Source of the DNA: Pinus tabuliformis
Taxonomy: Eukaryota > Streptophyta > Pinopsida > Pinales > Pinaceae
Direction of reading: 5' to 3'
NCBI GenBank assembly: GCA_031772625.1
Contig: CM062813.1
Coordinates: 696,952,420-697,016,419, forward strand
DNA length: 64,000 nt
In this document: positions 23,156-36,001 of the stretch, one piece after another
How positions within the stretch are numbered: the stretch's first letter is position 1
Layout: every line of letters begins with the position of its first letter
The notes under the pieces: generated by a model
The model's input: only the letters and a program-made list of their open reading frames with translations
Told to the model about the DNA's origin: nothing
Database searches by the model: none
Made by a program: the position numbers and the translations under genes

Positions 23156-24841
23156 AATAACAATGGGAATAATAAACAAACGATTAACTCTAAGGCCAAG
23201 GGTGACAAAGAATGGGAAAAAGCAGTAAATAGGAAAAAGAACTGAAAATATCTTGCCATGCCAACGAGGGTGAAAAGAAGGAAACTCAACTGATATTTGG
23301 AAAAAAGTAGTCACATTTCAAATCAACAGTTGAAATTGTCTCCCATGATTGAACGGTGCAAAATAAAAGTGTTGACGATTGTTGATGCATAGGAAGGCCT
23401 ATCAGCCTAATTAGTTAAATTACTTGTCATTAATTGTCAAACCCGGGGTTCCGTTAACTTGTGAAGTATAAATGCACTATATATGCTAGGCAATTTACTT
23501 TCAATTAAAGAAAATTATTCTAATTGCAAGATGAATATGAACCTTATTTATGACAAGATCATGGAAAAGAAGATTGAACTATTGCAAATGGAAATGAAAT
23601 GTAGACTAGATCTAATTAAGCATATACATATATTCTTTTCTCTTCTCAAAACGAAGAAGTTGTTTCAAAGCAAACTATTATGAATGTAAGAACTTCAATG
23701 TCGATTATAACAATGGGAATCTCTTATTCTAGTGAAGAAAAAATGACAATTTTATTCTATGATTAAAAAAGAAAAAAAAGAGGAAACTTGATATATTCCA
23801 ACTTGAAAGGAATCCTAATTGTGAAATTGAAACTAATCTAAAGCTATGAAGCTTGGAAATTGAAAATGATTCTAAAGAATGACAGTTAACAAAATTACTA
23901 GTGTGCATTTATTAATTCAAAACTAATCATATGAATTTAGCATGGAAACTGAAGTATGAAAGCGAAAGCAAATCTAAAAAAAACAATTCAAAGTAAATTT
24001 TTTTTGTGGTTTTTTAATTTAATATTGAGTGCTCATTCTATTATAATCAAAATATTGATGAGAAAATTGTGCTTGAAATAGAGTATCATAACATTTGTAT
24101 ATTTCAGAAACTAAATAAAAATGAATACATAATGAAAAGAATGAAATCAAAAGAAAAAATACACTGTCTCACAACTCTGTAGGGGGGCCAGCTGTTGAGT
24201 GTGAGGAATTTGAAATTTTTAGATCACTGGATTAAATCATCAACACTTCAAAATTGTGCCATGAAACAAAATGTTTGTATTATCTGAAATAGATTCTTCC
24301 TCCAAGAATGATAACAACAATCTGATATTAATACATTGACTGTCATTTGCTTGTAGCTAAAGCATTTTTATAGTTTTTAAATTACAACTACATTAACATC
24401 CTTATGGATAAGATTCAAAATTTAAAGAACACCTCATTTCTATGAATTTACTGAAGCACAATCCATTCCAACCCCTGTTTGCTTGATTGTGCGTTAATTG
24501 ACACATTGGCGCATTGTTTGCTCACACAATCTAGAAAATAGGGAACCAAAGAACCTAGAAAATATCCCAAATGATAACGAATTAGAGGAAATCTCTTAAA
24601 GGGAACCTAATTGGGCTCGTGCTGAAAAAACACCTGTTTTCGTTTGTCAAAGTTTGTTTTCATTTGACCAAAAAATGAATTTGAGGTTGACTGGTCAAAA
24701 TTGTTGTATTGTTCCTTTGATTTATTGTTGGAGGTTCACACGTGTGATCTAGGTAGACTTTGATCAACAAAAATCCATATTGTAGCTTCTAGAAACCAAG
24801 TCACTCAACCTTAATTTGAAGAATGCAAATCTGAATGTAGG

Positions 24842-25165
24842 AGAGCCATACCACCAGGTCATGCTAACCATGTCATTGGGTCATGCTAACTGTGTCATTG
24901 AGACATGCAGGCCATACCATCGGGCCATGCTAATTGTGTCACTGAGCCATGCTAACCATGCCACTGGGTCGTGCGATCCATACCATTAGGCCATGCAAGA
25001 AATCCCAAACGGGCCATGCGAGTCATGCCAACCGGGACATGCCAACCAAGCCATCCAACTGGGCCATGCAAGACATGCCAATCAGGCCATCTGAGCCATG
25101 CCAACTGGGCCATGTGGGCCATCCAACAAGGCCATGCGGGTCGTGCCAACCAGGCCATGCATATA
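24842..25165. repeat. 22-23-bp minisatellite in LTR copy 3
   Basis: Same degenerate unit as at 17374-17685 (gggccatgc and ccaacc phrases), about 14 units, in the same position of the LTR. The overlapping open frames have Trp/Pro/His-rich repeats and are not genes. Confidence 0.9.
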
Positions 25166-26947
25166 TCATACTGCTATGAGACCATGCACATATTGTATTG
25201 AAGCGAGACCATACATAACAATACATTGTAACGAGACTATATATAACATTGTACTGTAGCGCATAGGGTGCTAATATGTAATACAAATATACTATTTATG
25301 AGACGCAAAAGAGTTGTATAGATTGATGCCCATACCATGAAGCAATCGAGACCCGTGAGTTCATAATGCAGAGGATTTGTATGTTGATGCCACAGAGGAC
25401 ACCTACGTTTGATTGTGTATCAAGCTGCCATAAGAATCACAAAGAACCAATAGTGATATCATACATAATGTAGAGATACAAGATCAAAATCATGAAGCAA
25501 TATAGTGATGCGAGAGTCCAAAGCGAGAGCTCCGTAACCATATTAGGGACTTTAACCATTCTAGAATCCATATGCAATTGCAATGAGACTAGAGTGAGAG
25601 GAGATTCTTGTAGCTATAGATATGCGTAATATTCCTACCGTATATCTCACCTCAAAGAGATATAGCTGCACCATATAGATCACAACTCGAATCATAGAGA
25701 AACCATCAAGATCTCTAACCCACCTCAAATCTCAGATGAAAAATCCCATCTGCATTGCACTTTAGAGATCAACCCAATGGGGTTTATATAGATGTTGATA
25801 TTGACGAAGGGTCATGACCATTAGAGGAATTTTCCATGAACCTATTTGAAGCCGACCTATACAATTTTCAAATTATTATTATTATTATTTCAATCAATTG
25901 AAGCCAACTTGGTGGCCATAGAGAAATTCTTTTTGAAATAATATTTCAAAGACAAATGTAGGTAGGGAATTTACCCTAGCTACCAAAATTAACATCAGTG
26001 TGGCATTTTAAAATATTATTTCAATCTTGGATTTCTTTATCACCTAGCTCTCTAAAATAGGGAGACTTATGTAATCTCTAATTGATAGATCCTCTATCTT
26101 ATTCACGACAAGTTCCAATACCTCTTGTGCAACACTTTCAAATCTTGCTATGCTAGATAAGATAGTCGAGAATGTAGCCCTGTGCCTATAGCCTTGATAA
26201 TTTATAACCAAGTTGAGACCTTGATCTTTATATAGAAATCGTTTTCCTATTCCATATTTTTTTAGTTTTCAAATAGATATTCGAGCAAATAAATCATGAT
26301 GAAAATAATAAAGAAATTGAAATTGAATTCAAATAAATAAATGAATAGAACAATGATAACTCACAACATTAATAATTAAAAGCCAATCTGAGACAACAAA
26401 AAAAATCTTCACAAACTCCTATGAGGGTCAAGATGAGGAATACTTTTGATGCCAGATGTCAAAGAATCATATAATGGATACCAAGTGCCCAAAGAATGCA
26501 ATAACAAAAGTCTTCATTGGATCACTTCAAGTAATCACTAAATTTCGTTAAATATGCAAGAAATTAGACTAATTAGCACTAAAATAACTTAGAACTTTTG
26601 AAAAGAATGAACATAAAATTAAATCAAAACAATCAACCTTGAAGGACAAAATGTAAGAATGCCAAGCTAACTTTCTTTGCTACCTTTCAAGGGGCCCCTT
26701 GCCATCAACAAGACGAACTTAGTCTTGGAAAACAAAAAATAGAGAAATAAAAGAATAATAATGATTTTTCAAGTTATAGCATACCCCTAGAAAGAATTAT
26801 TTCTCTTTCATTCATAATTATGTTTGCCTTTATTCCGAAAGAAATTAGTTCATTCATTGAGCTTCTTTGAATTGATTTTATTTATCAATTTTATGAAAAT
26901 AAGAAACTATTTTAGGGAAAGTGATAAATATACTTTAATTAAATATA

Positions 26948-26952
26948 AATAT
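26948..26952. repeat. Target duplication AATAT, left of array B
   Basis: AATAT directly precedes the first B LTR and is repeated at 60933-60937 directly after the last one. Joining the flanks restores the A-family LTR sequence as seen in copy 2 near 19510. Confidence 0.9.
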
Positions 26953-28675
26953 TGATGCAGCCTAAGCTGCATATACTCACAGTATGCAAATAAAATTACA
27001 TGATCTACTATGTCCCAAGAAATTTAAAATTCCTTACTTGGTAAAACCTTCACAAGTCAAGGTTTAAGGCTCCTTCAATAAACTCTATGTGGAAACATTT
27101 CATTTAACTATCCCACAGGTTTCGACTATAGGTTATTTTCATGTCGGCACTTATCAACCATACCCTAGTCTTTAGACTTTGGTTAAAACTCGAACTTAAA
27201 CCATAATACATTAATCCCGCTTATTTCTATTATAATTTCCATATTTCATAACCCACAGTTAAAACCTTACCTTTCCGCCATTCCATAAACCTTTGCACGT
27301 ATATCGACGCTCAACCTGCGCTTCAAATCTCCACCATTGATCTGTATCGCCCGATCCAACAATTATCGCGTCGTCTGCCCGTCAACTAGTCTGGACAATC
27401 TCCATCGTCGATGTGACCCATCCAATTGAATGACTATCGCGCAATCTTGCGCAGATACTTGCACGACCGACATCAGGTCGAGAGCGTGTGAGAAAATTAT
27501 TTTTCTCATGCTACGTGTCGCCCGCTAAGGGTAATCGCATGAATTTTAGGAATACCACTTACCACCTTGAGACCGCGCGAGATACTACTTACCGCCTACG
27601 AAGACCATGCCACTATTAAGTTAACACGTGGTTTTAATCTGATCCATCCACTTCTTAACTTCACTTTGTGTGACTTAATCCTGGCCGTATATCTCACACA
27701 ATTTCGTCCGTTGATCTGACTGATCCAACGAATGTACTTGGCTGCTACGTTCTTTTGTTTCTGACTGTGTAATAGTCCATTCGGCTTTCTGCATGTGTAT
27801 TTTTTCTCGCCTTACGGTCTTCACTTGTTCTGATCTCGATCTCCACTTTATTGTGTTTTTACACTTCCTTCATAAATCCTTAGGTTTTAGGAAACCTTGC
27901 ATTTATACCTTCGCTGTAACATTGAAAGTTTTATCTAGTACTGTCTATGTGTGAACTCGTACACTCTTCTCTGCACTTCTTCGTTGATTCTGCACACCTG
28001 CAAACCTATGTGACGCAAAATTACTCTAATCCACACACAATTTATAATTCCATTAATCAATACACACCACACAACTCAGAAATCGAATTCTCTGTCTTTA
28101 TAAATAATTATTTACATAATGAATCTCTATCTCTGGCCTGATTTTCTAATCAGTGGCCTTTTCCTTTCCTGCCCATAGGCTTACAGTCAAACCTATCTAA
28201 TCTCTGAACTCTAATTCTCACTCTAACTAGCTAATTCTCTCTATGCCTTTTAGGCCTACATTTATACAAAAGGTTCTGTAACCCATTTCTGGTTCAGATC
28301 CTTAATCTGCTCATCAAGTCCTAAAATATCTCAATGATCCCTTGGCGATCTCAACAACTCAACTAAATCCTAATGATTCTCTTTAATCCCCAAAATCATG
28401 AAACCAATTCCTAATCTAAGATTTATAATATTTCAAAATCTCTCAATCCTCACTAATCACTCATCATCACTCATGTTCTCCTACATTCGACAACATTTAC
28501 AAATATCCCCACAATATCTAATTATTTCCTATTCTAAATATCTCTCACAAGCTTACCTGAAAACCCTTAACTATTACATTAATTTAATACTTAGGAAACC
28601 AACTCCCTTAAAACACAAGACTCCCTATGTCTACTAAAATACAATGATATTTCTAAGCCGAATGCTCCTGCATCA
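26953..28675 (-). repeat. LTR B1 (terminal 3' LTR of the array)
   Basis: 1723 bp, TGATGCAGCC to CTGCATCA on the plus strand. It contains a GC-rich module (about 27300-27560) that is also found, reverse-complemented, in the C LTRs. A 79-codon plus-strand ORF at 28398 recurs in every B LTR and is antisense to the element, so it is not counted as a gene. Confidence 0.92.
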
Positions 28676-28710
28676 GACTCTCAAGGTTGAAAACAGTCAT
28701 GATCTCTTCA

Positions 28711-30690
28711 TCATGTGTTCTCATATGTTGATAGAAAACCTCCAGGGTCCCAAACTTTAGTTTGTAGTTGTCTGAATGCTCTGTTCCTTTGTTGCTGTTG
28801 TATGTTTGCTGTCTTCTGTTTCATATTCCTCTCCTTGTTAATCAGTTTAAAATTCTGACTGATCACTCTTCCTGTTGCTGTCAATCTCCTCCATCTGGAC
28901 TGCTTCATTATTAATTGCCATAATTCTTCAATCTCTATCTCCAACACATCCTTGAGTTGGTACATACTCTGCCATTTGTTATTGTCCTCTGTCTACTCAT
29001 CTTCAACCCGCTATTCATTATCTTCTCTTTGAAGTTGTCGGATTCTTACTACCACCCTTTCATCCTTACCCTCTTGTGATTTTCCAAACAACCTCTGTTC
29101 AATATCTGTAAATTTAGTTTCAAAAAGTAAATTGTCCTCCAATTCCCCTTGTACTTGATTCCTCTCAAATACATTACTATGTTGTTCATCAATTCTAGTA
29201 TACTTTCCTTCCTCTTCTTTGACAACCCTCAGTAATTGTCCTTCATTTCCTTGACTAATTATGACAGTCAATTTAACTTCTCCAAGCACGATATCTTCGT
29301 GATTTTCTTTTTCCTCATCAGCATGTCCGACCTGGCAACATCCAGTCTTCTTCAGTTCTAAAACTGACTCTTCAACTTGGAACATGTCTGACTCATTTTC
29401 ATCAAATCCTGTAATCATAAAAAAATTATCAGAACTAAAAATATAAGGTGTCACTACCTTTTCCTTCTCTGGCATCATCTCAGTATGTTCCTCTTATTTT
29501 TCCTCCTCTATCAGCACATCAATATGTTGATTCAACTTCTCTAAAGAATTCTCTAAAGGACTCTGGAGACTGTTAGCAAATCTCTCTTTCACACCATCTG
29601 CTTCAAAGATGCCTTTTTGCTCTTGTCCACTGTAGTGAACTCCTTCGTCTGCAATCACATTGTCATACTCCGAGTTTTCCAGAAAATACTCCAGTAATTC
29701 AAGTTTCCAGCAAATACTCCAGTAATTCAAGTTCTCTGTGACACTTCATAAGTATTTCATCATCACTTATAATTCCTGCATTTATACACAATTTATCAGT
29801 TTGAAAATTACAAGGTTCAACAGTCTCAACTGTTGCTTCACATATCAGTTCTTCAGACTGAATCTCATCTCCTTCTTTCACAAGAAATTGTTCCTGTGTT
29901 GTAACAACTTCAAACATCAATGTATTATTAAATTCTTTCTGCTGCAATATTTCACTTCTTTTTTCATTCAAGAGACGTTCTCCATCATTCTTTACTTTAG
30001 ATTATTTATCTTCTGAAAGATACTCTTCCATACTTTTGACAGTCTCAAAAGATTGCTCATCCTCTGCAAAACCTGTAATCACATCAAAATTATTAGATTC
30101 AAATATACAAGGTTTCACATCCTCCTGTTGATCTGAATTTGTCCAACAGTTCAAAAAATCATCAATAATTCCTTCTTCAGCAAAGTAAACTTCTTGTTGT
30201 CTTGAATTTGCACAATGGTTCATAAGATCTTTCACAGATCTCTAGTCTTCATCTTCACCCAGAACTTCACCTTGTTCTGCTTCACAAATGGAAACTTCCA
30301 TTCTCAACTCAGCTTCTTTGAGTTCTTCAGACTTCAATTGAACATTCATTACCTGTTCAAGCTTCATAAGCTCTTCTGCTAACTGCATATTCACCTATTG
30401 ATTTCTCTTCTCTTGTAGCCTTTGCCACTTTACTTCTTCCTCATGACACAACCATGCCTCTAGTCTTCTTTATTTCTCTGCAACATATTCATCAATAACT
30501 CAAGATGAACTGCAATCTCAGCCTTCTCCCTCTCATATTCTTCTTCACTTAATTGTCTTTGTATGCCATTTGCCTTGGCATCCTCTTTCTTCACCCTTTT
30601 TCTACTATGGTCTTTCTCAGAACCTTTGTTATCTCTGTTATGACTATCAGTAGTCATCTCCTTCTCTATCTTCATGAGTTCCTCACTCAC
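28711..30690 (-). pseudogene. Acidic ORF of B unit 1, frameshifted
   Basis: It aligns with the unit 2 and unit 3 ORFs end to end, from MSEELMKIEKE to FLSTYENT. This copy changes frame twice (about 30240 and 29710, where a short stretch is duplicated: ELLEYLLE next to LELLEYFLENSEYDN). It preserves residues lost elsewhere, for example intact SRQQEVYFAEEGIIDDFLNC where unit 2 has stops. Function unknown. Confidence 0.8.
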
Positions 30691-31470
30691 TTACTATGAA
30701 CTATATTAAAGCCTCTGCAATAGAAAGTCCCCCCTGCTGCCATTTACCTCACCAAGATTTCCTTTGTACTGGGTCTTTTCGCAAGCACTTGGTTCGCTAT
30801 TCTCTCGAACCTCTTTGAGCACTTCTCTCTACTCCTTCTAGGCTTCAACTCATCTGCACCTTTTAAGAACACAATTGTCCTCTTGTATTTCAATCACAAA
30901 TGAAATACTAGGTTCTGGTCACCTCTTCTTTCACTAAGAAACTCTTACTAGCTTCCTTCATCCCTTAGCAATTCTACCTACATCCTTTGTGGAATTGCCT
31001 TATGATATTTCCATGAGCTGCAACAAAACCTTTGTAGTAACAAGTCCTCCTTGCTACATGATACCTCACTAAGCTTCTCTCCTCTGAGCTTAGTCTTCCG
31101 GTATCTTTCTAGTTCTTTTCTTTGGAACCAATAGAGCACTCCTTGCTCTAGGTTGCTGCAATCTTCTTACCTTCTTCTGCCACTACCTGTGCGACAATAT
31201 AAAGACCACAAACTCTCCAATTTTCAAACCAAATTAAAACAAAAACATATCATCTCACCTTCAAGACCTCTGCATGATCTTGTTCTACAATTCACTTGCA
31301 CTTGTTCTTTGTTTCTTTGCATCTGCAAATTCTACTAGACTATATCTCTGTGTGCCTACTGTTTGTTAGATTTAAAATATGATCTCCACTTTCCTATATA
31401 CATCCCTTCAAAACATAACTTTGTTCTAAGTTTTCTCAAAGGATTTTTACACGCAGAATTTCCTTATTCA

Positions 31471-31484
31471 GCTCCGATACCAAT
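31471..31484 (-). other. Primer-binding site of B unit 1
   Basis: In the minus sense, TTGGTATCGGAGC follows the LTR end after one base. It matches the initiator-Met site TGGTATCAGAGC except for one A-to-G change. Confidence 0.75.
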
Positions 31485-33218
31485 TGATGTAGCCTAAGCC
31501 GCATATACCTGCAGTATGCAAATAAAATTGCATGATCTATTATGTCCTAGGAAATTTAAAATTCTTTACTTGGTAAAACCTTCACAAGTCAAGGTTTAAG
31601 GCTCCTTCAAAAAACTCTATACGGAAACATTTCATTTAACTATCCCACAGGTTTCGACTATAGGTTATTTTCACCTCCGGCACTTATCAACCATACCCTG
31701 GTGTTTGGACTTTGGTTAAAACTCAAACTTAAACCATAATACATTAATCCCGCTTATTTCTATTATAATTTCCATATAATAGAAATATTTCATAACCCAC
31801 ACTTAAAACCTTACCTTTCCGCCATTCCACAAACCTTTGCACGTATATCGACGCTCAACCTGTGCTTCAAATCTCCACCGTTGATCTGTCTCGCCCGATC
31901 CAACAGATATCGCGTCGTCCGCTCATCAACTAGTCTAGACAATCTCCACCATCGATGTGACCCATCCAATCGAACGACTATCGCACAATCTCGCGCAGAT
32001 ACTTGCACGACCGATATCAGGTCGAGAGCACGCGAGAAAAGTAGTTTTCTCGTGCTAGGTGTCGCCTGCTAAGGGTAATCGCGTGAATTTTAGGAATACC
32101 ACTTACCACCCTGAGACCGCGCGAGACACTACTTACTGCCTACGAAGACCGTGCCACTATTCAGTTAACACGTGGTTTTAATCTGATGTATCCACTTCTT
32201 GACTTCACTTTGCGCGACTTAATCCTAGCCGTCTATCTCACACAATGTCGTCAGTTGATCTGACTGATCCAACGAATGTACTTTGCTGCTATGTTCTTTT
32301 GTTTATCACTGTGTAATATCCCATTCAGCTTTCTGCCTGTGTATTTTTTCTCGCCTTACTGTCTTCACTTGTTCTGATCTCAATCTCCACTTTATTGCGC
32401 CTTTACACTTCCTTCATAAATCCTTAGGTTTTAGGAAACCTTGCATTTATAACTTCACTATAACTTTGAAAGTTTTATCCAGTATTGTCTGTGTGTAAAC
32501 CCGTAAACTCTTCTCTGCACTTCTTCATTGATTTTGCACACTTGCTAACCTATGTTACGTAAAATTACTCTAATCCACACACAGTTTATAATTCCATTAA
32601 TCAATACACACCACACAACTCAGAAATCGAATTCTCTGTCTTTATAAATAATTCTTTGCTAATGAATCTTTCTCTCTGGCCTGATTTTCTAATCAGTGGC
32701 CTTTTCCATTCCTACCCGTAGGCTTACATTCAAACTTATCTAATCTTTGAACTCTAATTATCACTCTAACTAACTAACTCTCTCTATGCCTTTTAGGCTT
32801 ACATTTATACAAAAGGTTCTGTAACCCATTTCTAGTTCAGATCCTTAATCTGCTCATCAAGTCCTAAAATCTCTCAATGATCCCTTGGGGATCTCAACAA
32901 CTCAACTAAATCCTAAGGATTCTCTTTAATCCCCAAAATCATGAAACCAATTCCTAATCTAAGATTTACAATATTTCAAAATCTCTCAATCCTCACTAAT
33001 CACTCATCATCACTCATGTTCTCCTACATTCGAGAACATTTACAAATATCCTCACAATATCTAATTAATTCCTATTCTAAATATCTCTCACAAACTTACT
33101 TGAAAACCCTTAATTATTACATTAATTTAATACTTAGGAAACCAACTCCCTTAAAACACAAGACCCCCTATGTCTACTAAAATGCAATGAGATTTCCGAG
33201 CCAAATGCTCCTACATTA
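31485..33218 (-). repeat. LTR B2
   Basis: 1734 bp; starts TGATGTAGCC and ends CTACATTA on the plus strand, so both ends carry a base change relative to B1 and B4. It has a short duplicated phrase (atataatagaaat near 31773) that is also in B3 and B4 but not in B1. Confidence 0.92.
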
Positions 33219-33253
33219 GACTCTCAAGGTTGAAAACATTCATGATCTCTTCA

Positions 33254-35197
33254 TCATGTGTTCTCATATGTTGATAGAAAACCTCTGGGGTCCCAAACTT
33301 TAGTTTGTTATTTTCTGAATGCTCTGTTCCTTTGTTGTTGTTGTATGTTTGTTGTCTTCTATTTCATATTCCTCTCCTTGTCAATCAGTTTCAAATTCTG
33401 ACTGACCACTCTTCCTGTTGTTGTTAATATCCTCCATTTGGATTTCTTCATCATTAATTGCAATAATTCTCCAATCTCTATCTTCAACACATCCTTGAGT
33501 TGGAACATACTATGCCATTTGTTGTTGTACTCTGTCCACTCATCTTCAACTTGTTTTTCATTATCTTCTCTTTGAAGTTGTCAGATTCTTACTACCGCCC
33601 TTTCATCCTTACCCTCTTGTGATTTTCCAAACAACCTCTGTTCAATATCTATAAATTTACTTTCAAAAAGTAAATTGTCCTCCAATTTCCCTTGTACTTG
33701 ATTCCTCTCAAATACATGACTATTTTGTTCATCAATTCCAACATACTTTCCTTCCTGTTCTTTGACAACCCTCAGTAATTGTCCTTCATTTCCTTGATTG
33801 ATTCTGACAGTCAATTTAACTTCTCCAAGCACAGTATATTCATGCTTTTCTTTTTCCCCATCAACATGTCTGACTTGGCAACATCCAGTCTTCTTCAGTT
33901 CTAAAATTGACTCTTCAACTTGGAACATGTCTGTCTCATTTTCATCAAATCCTGTAATCATAAAACAATTATCAGAATTAAAAATATAAGGCCTCATTAC
34001 CTTTTCCTTCTCTGGCATCATCTCAGTATGCTGCTCTAATTTTTCCTCCTCTATCAGCACATCAGTATGTTGATTCAACCTCTCTAAATAATTCTCTAAA
34101 GGACTCTCGAGACTGTTAGCAAATCTCTCTTCCACACCATCTGCTTCAATGATGTCTTTCTGCTCTTGTCCACTGTAGTGAACTCCTTCGTCTGCAATCA
34201 CACTGTCATACTCTGAGTTTTCCAGCAAATACTCCAGTAATTCAAGTTCTCTGTGACACTTCATAAGTATTTCATCATCACTTATAATTCCTACATTTAT
34301 ACACAATTTATCAGTTTGAGAATTACAAGGTTCAACAGTCTCAATTGTTGCTTCACATATCAGTTCTTCAGACTGAATCTCATCTCCTTCTTTCACAAGA
34401 AATTGTTCTTGGGTTGTAACAGCTTCAAACATCAATGTATTACTAAATTCTTTCTGCTGCAATAATTCACTACTTTTCTCATTCAAGAGACATTCTCCAT
34501 CATTCTTTACTTTAGAGTATTTATCTTCTGAAAGATACTCTTCCATACTTTTGACAGTCTCAAAAGATTGCTCATCCTCTGCAAAACCTGTAATCACATC
34601 AAAATTATTAGATTCAAATATACAAGGTTTCACATCCTCTTGCTGATCTGAATTTGTTCAACAGTTCAGAAAGTCATCAATAATTCCTTATTCAACAAAG
34701 TAAACTTCTTACTGTCTTGAATTCGCACAATGGTTCATAAGATATTCAACAGATCTCCAGTCTTCATGTTCACCCAGAACTTCACCTTGTTCTTCTTCAC
34801 AAATGGAAACTTCCATTTTCAACTTAGCCTCTTTGAGTTCTTTAGAATTCAATTGAACATTCATTACCTGTTCAAGCTTCATCAGCTCTTCTGCTAACTG
34901 CATATTCACCTGCTGATTTCTCTTCTCTTGTAGCCTCTGCCACTTTACTTTCTTCCTCATGACACAACCATGCCTCTGGTCTTATTTATTTATCTGCAAC
35001 ATCTTCATCAATAAATCAAGATGAACTACAATCTCAGCCTTCTCCCTCTCATATTCTTCTTCACTTAATTGTCTCTCTATGCCATTTTCCTTGGCATCCT
35101 CTTTCTTCACCCTTCTTCGACTGTTGTCTTTCTCAGAACCTCTGTTATGACTATGAGTAGTCATCTCCTTCTTTGTCTTCATGAGTTCCTCACTCAC
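33254..35197 (-). pseudogene. Acidic ORF of B unit 2 (best-preserved frame)
   Basis: 648 codons stay in one frame from MSEELMKTKKE to FLSTYENT with only in-frame stops (after MLQINK, in SRQ-stop-EVYFVE, in FLNC-stop-T, after VVRI and two or three near the end). An uninterrupted 350-codon stretch runs from 34633 to 33581. The N-terminal third is charged with coiled-coil character and a basic patch RRRVKKEDAK; the rest is very rich in Glu and Asp. A motif is present twice: KPCIFESNNFDVITGFAEDE (about 34633) and RPYIFNSDNCFMITGFDENE (about 33985). No catalytic motif or zinc knuckle is seen. It may be a structural or gag substitute, or a captured gene. Confidence 0.75.
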
Positions 35198-36001
35198 TTA
35201 CTATGAACTATATTAAAGCCTCTACAACAACAACTCCCCCTGCTGCCATTTACCTCAACAAGCTTTCCTTTGTACTTGGTCTTTTTGCAAGCACTTGGTT
35301 CGCTATTCTCTCGAACCTCTTTGAAAACTTCTCTCTGCTCCTTCTAGGCTTCAACTCATCTGCACCTTTTAAGAACACAACTATCCTCTTGTATTTCAAT
35401 CACAAACGAAATACTAAGTTCTGGTCACCTCTTCTTTCACTCAAAAATTCTTACCAGCTTCCTTCATCCCTTAGCAATTCTACCCACATCCTCTATGGAA
35501 TTGCCTTTATGATCTTTCCGTGAGCTGCAACAAAACCTCTGCAGTAACAAGTCCTCCTTTCTACACGATACCTCACTAAGCTTCTCTCCTCTGAGCTTAG
35601 TCTTTTGGTATCTTTCTGGTTCTTTTCTCTGGAACCAATAGAGCACTCCTTGCTCTAGGTTGCTGCAATCTTCTCACCTTCTTCTGCTGCTACCTGTGCG
35701 ACACTATAAAGACCACAAAATCTCCAATTTTCAAACCAAATTAAAAAAAAAACATATCATCTCACCTTCAAGACCTCTACATGATCTTGTTCTACTATTC
35801 ACCTACACTTTGAATGTATTATTCTCTGTTTCTTTGCATCTGCAAATGCTGCTACACTTTATCTCTGTGTTCCTACTGTTTGTCAGATTTAAAATCTGAT
35901 CTCCTCTTTCCTGTATACATAACTTTAAAACATAACTTTGTTCTAAGTTTTCTCAAAGAATTCTTACACGTAGAATTTCCTTATTCAACTTCGATACCAA
36001 T

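Larger units (their letters stand above)
23411..26952 (-). repeat. Long LTR of family A, copy 3 (left part)
   Basis: It matches copy 2 (15918-19644) throughout, lacking about the first 22 bp. It stops at aaatataaatat where array B is inserted, and resumes at 60938. Its minisatellite lies at 24842-25165. No gag, primer site or pol lies next to it, so it is either a solo LTR or part of an abutting LTR pair with the copy from 61063. Confidence 0.85.

Noticed and set aside
22900-23228. Plus-strand ORFs over the methyltransferase
   Set aside because: Antisense shadows of the GC-richer coding sequence.
28398-28637. 79-codon plus-strand ORF repeated at 32941, 37458 and 60655
   Set aside because: It lies inside each B LTR and is antisense to the element; its conservation follows from LTR duplication.
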